In this document: positions 1-5,342 of the stretch, piece by piece
How the letters are laid out: every line of letters starts with the position of its first letter
Position numbering within the stretch: position 1 is the first letter of the stretch
Origin: Acidobacteriota bacterium
GTDB taxonomy: Bacteria; Acidobacteriota; Blastocatellia; Pyrinomonadales; Pyrinomonadaceae
Length of the DNA: 5,342 bases
NCBI GenBank assembly: GCA_013140875.1
Contig: JABFSB010000310.1
Coordinates: 1 to 5,342, forward strand
Direction of reading: 5' to 3'
Notes under the pieces: generated by a model
What the model was told of the DNA's origin: nothing
Databases searched by the model: none
The model's input: only the letters and a program-made list of their open reading frames with translations
Position numbers and translations under genes: made by a program

Positions 1-163
1 AGCAGCTTGGCGGTTTCCTTAAATCCGAGATCGCCCGATTTGACGCCGTTTACAATTCGCTCTTTCTGGTTCTGTTCGCGTTTGTCGACACCGGGCGTCG
101 TTTGAGCTGAGGCGGCAACCGAAAAATGGCTGCCAGCGCGACCGTTAATAGAATTGATTTCAT
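1..163 (-). pseudogene. Small exported protein, 5' part, frameshifted in signal peptide
   Basis: The gene begins at the ATG whose complement is at 161-163, preceded by a strong GGAGA ribosome site (171-175) at 7 nt spacing. The first frame reads MKSILLTVALAAIF, a typical signal-peptide core, but then becomes proline- and arginine-rich and stops at TAA (50-52). The neighbouring frame opens right there with SVAASAQ, an A-x-A signal peptidase I site, followed by TTPGVDKREQNQKER and, further on, VNGVKSGDLGFKETAKLL to the window edge. One extra T in the five-T run (122-126 on the plus strand, seen as A) would join both into one secreted protein. The mature segment resembles small uncharacterised periplasmic proteins with an 'REQNQ..RI..G..SG.L' pattern, recalled from memory; no function is known to me. 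Either this is a true frameshift, making it a pseudogene or phase-variable, or a homopolymer sequencing error. The 3' end is outside the window. Confidence 0.65.
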
Positions 164-230
164 TTCGTTATCTCCTTCGTTTATAATTTATTTTTCCCCA
201 AGACGAAATTTATCGGCCCGGGAGAACGCT

Positions 231-246
231 GCAAAAAGTTTTTTGC
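231..246. repeat. 16-bp A/T-rich palindrome in divergent intergenic region
   Basis: GCAAAAA (231-237) and TTTTTGC (240-246) are exact inverted repeats with GT between them. The site lies between the divergent genes starting at 163 (minus) and 344 (plus), so a dimeric regulator could act on either. It is not a convincing terminator, because the stem is almost all A-T and neither flanking gene ends here. No strong -35/-10 pair was found in 164-343 for either gene. The function is unknown. Confidence 0.35.
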
Positions 247-298
247 TTCGTTCGCGGATTAGGACGCGGGCCGCAAAATAATTTGTGAAGTTACGTCC

Positions 299-343
299 TC
301 AAAGTTGCCCTCAAACATTTCTCAAAGAAAGTTCAAGTGACTT
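299..343 (+). promoter_or_regulatory. Four head-to-tail 11-12 bp TCAA repeats, candidate operator for a winged-helix regulator
   Basis: Four consecutive units read TCAAAGTTGCCC, TCAAACATTTC, TCAAAGAAAGT and TCAAGTGACTT, with lengths 12, 11, 11 and 11. The units start at 299, 311, 322 and 333, and the last ends at the base before the ATG of the downstream gene. In the first three the shared core is CTCAAA. OmpR/PhoB-type winged helices, the type encoded at the start of that gene, are known to bind direct repeats with about 11-bp period on one DNA face. Autoregulation, probably repression given the closeness to the start codon, is inferred. The repeats are short and A/T-rich, so chance or a sequence bias is possible. 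Confidence 0.4.
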
Positions 344-2608
344 ATGCACAGCGGGGTCAACAACTTATACGAATTCGGAGATTTCCAGCTAAATGCCCGG
401 AACGGAACTCTCTGGCGAAATAGTGACGTGGTTCCGCTCTCGCCAAAGTCCGCCGAGCTTCTTCAACTTCTCATCGAACGACGGGGTCAGATCGTAACAA
501 AGCAGGAAATATTCGATCGCGTTTGGTCGGACACCTTTGTCGAGGACGGTGTTCTGACCCAAAACATCTATACACTTCGCGGCAAACTCGGGCTGGACGA
601 AGAAGGCCGGCAATTTATCGAGACCGTCCCGCGACGCGGTTACCGCTTTGCCGGAACGCTTAAAAACATAAGGTCCGATTCGCTCGCCGCCAGTGCGGCG
701 GTCGACGCCGATGATGACAACGAGCTTTCGGCCGATATTCTTGAAGATATAAGGACTGTGCCTTCTTTACCTGGCACGCCTGCGGCGGTCGATGCGTCGC
801 GATTGCGGGCGTCCGGTCGCCGTTCGCACTTACGTTCGCTGCTTTTTGCGGGGTTTGGATTATTGCTTATTGCGATGGCGGGCTTTGGCGTTTACCGCTA
901 CGCCCTTAAAGGCGCGGATGAGGCCGGATCGAAAATTGCTCCGATCGAACAGCTTCGTTTTCAGAAAGTGACCGACAGCGGCGATGTCGTATTTCCGACC
1001 CTTTCACCCGATGGAAAGCTTTTGGCTTATGTGCGGCTCGACGAAGAGCAGGCGAGTGTCTGGGCAAAGCAGATCGGCGACGGAAATCCGTTTCAGATCT
1101 TGCCGCCGTCGCGAAAAGGTTATCGCTCGCTTGCTTTTTCGCCGGACGGACTTTATTTGTTTTATCGCGAAGAAAGCGACGTCGGCGCGATCTATCAGGC
1201 ACCTGCCTTCGGCGGGCCGCCAAAAAAAATAGTCGACAATGCTTGGAGCGATTTCAGTGTTTCGCCTGACGGCAAACAATTTGCCTTTGTTCGCCGCGAT
1301 GCGGAATTGACTTCGTATTTGTTGATCCTCTCCAACACGGACGGCAGCGGTGAACGACAGTTGGCGACGAGAAGTGCGCCCTGGGATTATCGCGGCGGTG
1401 CTCCGGGCTGGTCGCCGGACGGTTCAAAATTGATCATCGCCAGCGGACAGCAGCAGCAGTTTTTCCCGAAACTTTTGATGATCGACGTTCCAACCGGCGA
1501 AGAAACGGAGATGAAAATTCCGAGGTGGCGAGCGATCTTTCGCGTCCTGTGGATGCCCGACGGCAAGCGATTGATCATCACCGCCCGCGAGGCCAGAGAG
1601 CCGTATTCGCAAATCTGGATGGTCTCTTTGCCCGACGGTGAGGTCCGACGGTGGACCAACGATCTTGAAAGCTATTTCTGGCTCAGCCTTTCGGCCGATG
1701 GCCAATTGCTGGTCACGCGGCAGCAGCGGATAATTTCGCATCTTTGGCTGCTGCCGGAAGGCGATTTAAAAAAAGCGAAACAACTTACTTTCGGCGAACG
1801 CAATCTGGACAGCTATGTCGGGTTGGCATGGACGCCCGGCGGCAAGATCGTTTTCAGCAGCTTTACCAATAATGTAACCGATCTATATTCGATGAACTCC
1901 GACGGAAGCAGCCGCGTCCAGCTAATTACAAATGCCGGGCAGGACAACACCGACCCAACGATTGCATCGGACGGCAGCAGCATTATCTTCACCTCGAACA
2001 GAACGGGCGCGTCGCAGATTTGGAGAATGGACATCGACGGGCGAAACCAGAGACAGCTTACTTTTGACGAGAATAATAAAGAAAGGTCGATTGCCGGAGC
2101 TTTATCGCCGGACGGCCGCGAGGTTTTTTTCATCAAGATCGGAGCCGGGCCTTCTGCTATCTGGAAAATGCCGATCGAGGGCGGAGAGGCAGTCCAGGTT
2201 TCGCGTCTGAGCGATGCAACCGCTGAGAGTTTCGTGACGCTTTCGCCCGATGGAAAATGGCTCGCATACCGTCACGTTTCGAGTCGGGTCGAACCTAAGG
2301 GCGACGAGCGTACGATGCAGATTGGAATTATCCCTTCAGACGGAAACGGCGAACCGAAACTATTCGACCTTCCCCTAAGGCGGCCGATGATCCAGTGGGC
2401 GGGCGACTCCGCGGCGTTCTATTATTCGTCCGGCTCATTCAACTCCTCCGCTCTCTGGCGTCAGCCCATAAACGGCGGTCAACCCGAAAGAGTCCTCGAT
2501 CTCCCTGATCGTGTTTTCAATTTCGCCTGGTCTCACGACGAAAAAAATCTGGCTGTCGCCCGCGGCAGACAGCTCGGTGACGCCATCTTGATAAGCGGCC
2601 TGCCATAA
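344..2608 (+). CDS. Membrane-anchored winged-helix regulator with PD40/TolB-like beta-propeller
   Basis: This 754-residue protein has three parts. Residues 9-104 form an OmpR/PhoB-type winged helix (Trans_reg_C): YEFGDFQL strands, the LSPKSAELLQLLIE helix, the recognition-helix region around VEDGVLTQNIYTLRGKLG and the wing ending ETVPRRGYRF. A charged, low-complexity linker (105-164) ends in an Arg-rich stretch, and a single membrane helix spans about 166-188, giving a cytoplasmic N-terminus. The periplasmic part (200-754) carries about a dozen PD40/WD40-like motifs, such as SPDGK near 221, 307 and 634, WSPDGS at 356, and WSHDEK at 729, forming one or two propellers. There is no receiver domain, so this is a ToxR/CadC-like one-component design in which the propeller presumably senses a periplasmic ligand or protein. 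An in-frame TGA two codons upstream (338-340) fixes the start. No Shine-Dalgarno is evident. The architecture is common in Acidobacteriota; targets and signal are unknown. Confidence 0.9.
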   Translation: MHSGVNNLYEFGDFQLNARNGTLWRNSDVVPLSPKSAELLQLLIERRGQIVTKQEIFDRVWSDTFVEDGVLTQNIYTLRGKLGLDEEGRQFIETVPRRGYRFAGTLKNIRSDSLAASAAVDADDDNELSADILEDIRTVPSLPGTPAAVDASRLRASGRRSHLRSLLFAGFGLLLIAMAGFGVYRYALKGADEAGSKIAPIEQLRFQKVTDSGDVVFPTLSPDGKLLAYVRLDEEQASVWAKQIGDGNPFQILPPSRKGYRSLAFSPDGLYLFYREESDVGAIYQAPAFGGPPKKIVDNAWSDFSVSPDGKQFAFVRRDAELTSYLLILSNTDGSGERQLATRSAPWDYRGGAPGWSPDGSKLIIASGQQQQFFPKLLMIDVPTGEETEMKIPRWRAIFRVLWMPDGKRLIITAREAREPYSQIWMVSLPDGEVRRWTNDLESYFWLSLSADGQLLVTRQQRIISHLWLLPEGDLKKAKQLTFGERNLDSYVGLAWTPGGKIVFSSFTNNVTDLYSMNSDGSSRVQLITNAGQDNTDPTIASDGSSIIFTSNRTGASQIWRMDIDGRNQRQLTFDENNKERSIAGALSPDGREVFFIKIGAGPSAIWKMPIEGGEAVQVSRLSDATAESFVTLSPDGKWLAYRHVSSRVEPKGDERTMQIGIIPSDGNGEPKLFDLPLRRPMIQWAGDSAAFYYSSGSFNSSALWRQPINGGQPERVLDLPDRVFNFAWSHDEKNLAVARGRQLGDAILISGLP

Positions 2609-2773
2609 CTGCGATAGTGAATAACGAGACGTATTTCAAAAAAGCAGATGTACCTTGCCCCGTAATCCAGCCTTCCATACGCGTATCCAGATCGCTGTAC
2701 CTTCCCTAATTCAACCATCACAAATAGGCAAAAGAGCACAACATTTCCGTCGTCACAAGGGCGTAGAAGAAAT

Positions 2774-3397
2774 ATGAATGAAAGAGATAAAGAGTTCCGG
2801 CTTGCGAAGAAGGTGAAATTGACCATCGCGTGTTTGTATGTGGACAATTACAAAAAGAACGACGACCAGGGCGTGATCGCCAAGGCGCGTGAAATGCTGG
2901 AGGCGCATAATATCGAACTTTCCGTCTGGCCCGAGAACGGAGCGAAGAATGCGGGCGTGAATACGCTCACGTATCTTGATATGCCTGAGCTTGAAGAGAA
3001 AGACGCGAACGGCGACGGGCAAAAAGTGACCAAGCTGATCCCTCATGAGGCGGCGGCCTACAAAATGCTTAGACAGGCGGCGGACAGGAGGATAAAGGGG
3101 CAGTGCACATTCGTGGTCCCGCTGCCGATAATATTTTGCCAGTACGTGTATTCCGGCTACGGAATTACGCCACCCGAGACCAAGTTAGAAAGCAGCCTTA
3201 CACGTGCATGCCTGATATCCCAGCGGCCGAATGACGATAAGGTGACACTTCTCCACGAAATGGGCCACGCCGTCTCGACCATCGGCGACGGCCATTCGCC
3301 AGATAAAGGAAACTTTATGCACGAAGCTGATACCCGTTCGTTCATGTATCGATTTCAGGTCGAGCGGATGGGAAAGGCATTGTTTTCGGTTGGATAA
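2774..3397 (+). CDS. Putative metzincin-like zinc metallopeptidase
   Basis: This 207-residue protein has no signal peptide or membrane helix. An N-terminal strand-helix-strand (residues 15-52, KLTIACLYVD, then AKAREMLEAHNIELSVW) resembles the start of metzincin catalytic domains. A hydrophobic strand (113-121) and a segment ending TLLHEMGHAV follow. HEMGH at 161-165 supplies two zinc histidines and the catalytic Glu. H174, in GDGH, is the likely third ligand, and GNFMHEAD with M182 could be the Met-turn, followed by a terminal helix (QVERMGKALF). The third His lies 13 residues after the first, against 10 in the classic HExxHxxGxxH. The reading frame is open back to TAA (2663-2665) but holds no start codon before 2774; the ribosome site is weak (AGAAGAA). 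Substrate and location are unknown. It lies 165 bp after the regulator gene on the same strand, so co-expression is possible. The zinc peptidase call is fairly safe; the exact family is not. Confidence 0.72.
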   Translation: MNERDKEFRLAKKVKLTIACLYVDNYKKNDDQGVIAKAREMLEAHNIELSVWPENGAKNAGVNTLTYLDMPELEEKDANGDGQKVTKLIPHEAAAYKMLRQAADRRIKGQCTFVVPLPIIFCQYVYSGYGITPPETKLESSLTRACLISQRPNDDKVTLLHEMGHAVSTIGDGHSPDKGNFMHEADTRSFMYRFQVERMGKALFSVG

Positions 3398-3427
3398 AGA
3401 TCAAGCAGTAATGTGAAAACGGTCACC

Positions 3428-3486
3428 CTCCGCGCTCTCTGCCTCAATCTCAGTGTCGGATCGAGGTTGACGCAGAGAGTGCAGAG
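3428..3486. repeat. 59-bp imperfect palindrome between convergent genes
   Basis: CTCTCTGC (3435-3442) pairs exactly with GCAGAGAG (3472-3479). The pairing extends outwards (CTC at 3428-3430 with GAG at 3484-3486, GCG with TGC through one G-U) and inwards (3444-3451 with 3463-3470 with one wobble), leaving a loop near 3454-3460. The stem of about 22 pairs has three interior mismatches. It sits between the 3' ends of two convergent genes and could act as a bidirectional transcription stop, although neither side has a T-run. The CTCTCTGC/GCAGAGAG content resembles dispersed 'CTCTGCG' repeats of environmental bacterial genomes (recalled, not searched), so a REP- or MITE-like element is the other reading. 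Confidence 0.55.
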
Positions 3487-3495
3487 AACGTATCC

Positions 3496-3996
3496 TCAAT
3501 TCAGCCGCTCTTGAACAAGCCATCGATAACCGACGAATGCCAGATTCCAGAATGCGACGTACGCATAGCCGGTGACCAGGCCGAATATCGACAAGAACAT
3601 GCCGCTTACAATTCCGCCCGCAAGCGCAGATGGCTCACGCTGAAAGATGCCGCCAACGACGCCAACCAGGGTGCAGCACACGATAAGGACTCCGGCGTAG
3701 ATGATGGGCGCGATGTAAGTCATTTGGCGCACTTGCTGGCCGTCCTTGCCCCGCATCCAGGTAAACACGCCGATTAGGAAAAACAAGTACGGCACGCCTC
3801 CAAGAATTAGCGAAGCGATCAGAAAAAAGGCGATAACCGCCATGGCGCCGTTGACCTGAAAGTCGAGCACTGCGGGCAATCCGACGAGCGGAATCAGCGG
3901 CAAGATCAAAGGCAGAAAAAACGCGATTTGAAAAAACCGTTTCTCGCGCAATGCATCCGGGTCCGGAATATGTTCTGACATGTAGGATGTAGTCAT
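3496..3996 (-). CDS. Small multi-pass inner-membrane protein of unknown function
   Basis: I do not recognise this 166-residue protein. After a polar N-terminus (1-20, with DPDALREKR) it is strongly hydrophobic. Membrane segments lie at about 21-44 (FFLPLILPLIPLVGLPAV), 51-80 (possibly one long or two short helices), 93-118 (YIAPIIYAGVLIVCCTLVGVV) and 125-158, with a short charged loop MRGKDGQQVRQ at 81-91. It ends in the polar tail VQERLN. No catalytic motif is visible. An AGGGAGG ribosome site (4003-4009) lies 6 nt before the ATG, and an in-frame TAA five codons upstream bounds the start; Met6 has no such site. The gene converges on the peptidase gene, 98 bp apart, and follows pilT on the same strand at 208 bp, with its own candidate promoter between. 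A link to pili is not supported by sequence. Confidence 0.8.
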   Translation of the reverse strand: MTTSYMSEHIPDPDALREKRFFQIAFFLPLILPLIPLVGLPAVLDFQVNGAMAVIAFFLIASLILGGVPYLFFLIGVFTWMRGKDGQQVRQMTYIAPIIYAGVLIVCCTLVGVVGGIFQREPSALAGGIVSGMFLSIFGLVTGYAYVAFWNLAFVGYRWLVQERLN

Positions 3997-4023
3997 ATGT
4001 TGCCTCCCTTAGCTACATACTAC
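3982..4023 (-). promoter_or_regulatory. Stem-loop enclosing the ribosome site and start codon of the membrane-protein gene
   Basis: On the plus strand GTAGGATGTAG (3982-3992) and CTACATACTAC (4013-4023) are inverted repeats matching at 10 of 11 positions. In the minus-strand transcript they would form a stem whose 20-nt loop contains the AGGGAGG ribosome site and the ATG of the gene starting at 3996. If the promoter at 4033-4061 is used, this stem would lie almost at the mRNA 5' end. It could influence translation or mRNA stability, or be a DNA operator. Function is inferred from position only. Confidence 0.4.
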
Positions 4024-4032
4024 TCCTACTTT

Positions 4033-4061
4033 TTTATAATGAAAGCGAATAATTGTTTTAA
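4033..4061 (-). promoter_or_regulatory. Candidate sigma-70-type promoter for the membrane-protein gene
   Basis: Read on the minus strand, TTAAAA (4056-4061) and TATAAA (4033-4038) are separated by 17 bp. They match the -35 and -10 consensus at 4 of 6 and 5 of 6 positions. Transcription would begin near 4026, giving a leader of about 30 nt before the ATG at 3996. The surrounding stretch is the most A/T-rich in the 208-bp gap after pilT, so similarity by composition alone is possible. Confidence 0.4.
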
Positions 4062-4204
4062 ACTTATTAAGCGGAGCTAATATTTAAAGCGTTGTTTGGA
4101 CGCATTTCCGCGTTACCCTGCAAATCGGCAGGACAGCCGATAGCCGCAAATTTCACTGCGAGCCGATCACACCGTATTCGCGCGATCAAGCCAAGCGTTC
4201 TGTA

Positions 4205-5284
4205 TCAAATCTTATATCCGCCCTTTGTCAGCATGGACTCAAAATTCGTCTTATCAATCGCTTTTAGGTAGGCGTCGCGGGGTTCGACGATGTCTTTTTT
4301 GACTAGTTCGAAGAGCGCGTCGTTGAGCATGACCATGCCGTGGGCTTTGCCGGTTTGCATGGCGGAGCCGATTTGGAAGGTTTTGCCTTCGCGGATGAGG
4401 TTCGAGATGGCGGGCGTAATGATGAGCACCTCGAGAGCGGCGACGCGGCCGCCGCCTTTGCGCGGCAGCAAGGTTTGGGCGACGACACCTTTCAAGCTCT
4501 CGCTGAGCATGACGCGGACCTGCTGCTGACGGTCGGCCGGGAACTGGTCGATGATGCGGTCGACGGTCGAGACGGCGGTTGTGGTGTGCAGCGTGCCGAA
4601 GACGAGGTGGCCGGTCTCGGCGGTTTCGATCGCGATCGAGATGGTTTCAAGATCACGCATTTCGCCTACCAAGATGATGTCCGGGTCTTCGCGAAGCGCG
4701 GCACGCAATGCGTCCTTGAACGACATCGTGTGGTTGTGCACCTCGCGCTGGTTGACCAGGCACTTGATGTTGTCGTGGACGAACTCGACCGGGTCTTCGA
4801 TCGTGATGATGTGGTCTTCGCGGCTGGAGTTGATGTGATTGACCATCGCACACAGCGTGGTCGATTTGCCCGAACCGGTCGGACCGGTCACGACGACGAG
4901 GCCTTTTGTCAGCTCGGTCAGGCCCATGATGGCGCTCGACAGGCCCAACTGCTCGGCGGTCGTCATCTTCGACGGAATGATGCGAAAAACCGCGCCCATG
5001 CCCTTACGGTCCATGAAAATGTTGCAGCGAAAACGAGCCAGGCCGACGATCTCATACGCAAAGTCGCTGTCGCGGCGTTCCGAAAATTCGTCCTTGTTAC
5101 GCTGTGGCATGATCGAATGCAGCAGGTCTTTCATCAGGTCTTCGCCTAACTCGGCTTCACTGCATTCAAGTTTCTGCATCCGGCCGTCTTTGCGGATCAT
5201 CGGCGGCATTCCAACCGATAAATGAAGATCGGACGCTCCGGCCTCGGCCATCGCATGGAAAAGATCTTCCATCCGGTCCTGCAT
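4205..5284 (-). CDS. pilT: Type IV pilus retraction ATPase PilT
   Basis: PilT is a cytoplasmic hexameric AAA+-like ATPase that powers retraction of type IV pili, driving twitching motility and DNA uptake. From its start the 359-residue protein shows the family order: an N-terminal PAS-like domain (GASDLHLSVGMPPMIR at 16-31), Walker A GPTGSGKST (134-142), Asp box IITIEDPVEF (159-168), Walker B DPDIILVGEMRD with catalytic Glu208, His box TGHLVFGTLHTTT (224-236), and the C-terminal retraction motif as AISNLIRE (292-299), where most PilT have AIRNLIRE. Length and motifs fit PilT rather than the longer PilB. The start is uncertain: no clear ribosome site precedes the ATG at 5284, Met5 (5272) has AGGA 4 nt before it, and the frame stays open to the window edge, so a longer N-terminus is possible. 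No other pilus gene is in the window. Confidence 0.93.
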   Translation of the reverse strand: MQDRMEDLFHAMAEAGASDLHLSVGMPPMIRKDGRMQKLECSEAELGEDLMKDLLHSIMPQRNKDEFSERRDSDFAYEIVGLARFRCNIFMDRKGMGAVFRIIPSKMTTAEQLGLSSAIMGLTELTKGLVVVTGPTGSGKSTTLCAMVNHINSSREDHIITIEDPVEFVHDNIKCLVNQREVHNHTMSFKDALRAALREDPDIILVGEMRDLETISIAIETAETGHLVFGTLHTTTAVSTVDRIIDQFPADRQQQVRVMLSESLKGVVAQTLLPRKGGGRVAALEVLIITPAISNLIREGKTFQIGSAMQTGKAHGMVMLNDALFELVKKDIVEPRDAYLKAIDKTNFESMLTKGGYKI

Positions 5285-5342
5285 AGCATCGTTCGAACCG
5301 ATACGCTCGGCTGTACGGCGGTCGCGGACCGGGTTCCGGATC

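Noticed and set aside
182..187. Perfect TATAAT on the plus strand
   Set aside because: No -35 at a usable distance (nearest TTGATT is 22 bp away), and it is 157 bp from the plus-strand start inside an A/T-rich patch beside the minus-strand ribosome site.
1440..1460. CAG trinucleotide run encoding four glutamines in the regulator
   Set aside because: Only four CAG units; a minor surface-loop feature within the propeller and not a meaningful repeat.
906..2136. Several 80-107 codon open frames inside the regulator gene in other frames and on the minus strand
   Set aside because: They all overlap the continuous propeller reading frame with its regular PD40 motifs, have Arg/Ser-rich translations and no ribosome site or domain.
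2677..2686. 10-bp palindrome ATACGCGTAT upstream of the peptidase gene
   Set aside because: A perfect palindrome but short and single, with no partner site or promoter elements around it; expected by chance at this length in a few kilobases.
2649..2703. Direct repeat TGTACCTT (2649-2656 and 2696-2703)
   Set aside because: Only 8 bp, flanks do not match and spacing (47 bp) has no helical or structural meaning.
4124..4141. ATCGGC-AGGACA-GCCGAT hairpin after the end of pilT
   Set aside because: A perfect 6-bp stem in the right place for a terminator, but no T-run follows on the minus strand and the stem is short; it could be chance.
4340..5149. A 269-codon open frame on the plus strand opposite pilT
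   Set aside because: It lies fully antisense to a well-conserved gene, its translation is Asp/Arg/Val-rich without any recognisable domain, and it is explained by pilT codon bias.

Overview
The window looks like ordinary chromosomal DNA from an environmental Gram-negative bacterium. An Acidobacteriota lineage of the Blastocatellia/Pyrinomonadaceae kind is most likely. That is an inference from gene types: a CadC-like winged-helix protein fused through one membrane helix to a long PD40/TolB-type beta-propeller, a PilT ATPase, and a small secreted protein with an 'REQNQKERI...SGDL' segment that I associate with Acidobacteriota. There is no rRNA, tRNA, CRISPR array, transposase or phage gene.

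Layout, left to right. (1) At 1-163, minus strand, lies the 5' part of a small exported-protein gene. Its signal peptide and mature part are in different frames, consistent with one base missing from a homopolymer. (2) At 164-343 is a divergent regulatory region with a 16-bp A/T palindrome and four TCAA-headed direct repeats, each 11-12 bp, the last ending exactly at the next start codon. (3) At 344-2608, plus strand, is the membrane-anchored winged-helix/beta-propeller regulator. (4) At 2774-3397, plus strand, is a putative metzincin-like zinc peptidase with HEMGH and an unusually distant third histidine. (5) At 3398-3495, between convergent genes, is a 59-bp imperfect palindrome rich in CTCTCTGC/GCAGAGAG. 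(6) At 3496-3996, minus strand, is a small multi-pass membrane protein of unknown function, with a good Shine-Dalgarno and a stem-loop that places ribosome site and start codon in its loop. (7) At 4205-5284, minus strand, is the type IV pilus retraction ATPase PilT; its frame remains open to the right edge.

The genes do not form an evident pathway. The regulator may control itself and its divergent neighbour through the 11-bp repeats, because OmpR/PhoB-type winged helices generally bind head-to-tail repeats at this period. The peptidase follows the regulator on the same strand after 165 bp, so co-transcription is possible but not shown. The membrane protein lies 208 bp downstream of pilT on the same strand and has its own plausible promoter. 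I see no clear new multi-gene system. The best leads are the repeat array next to the regulator, the odd peptidase and the intergenic palindrome.
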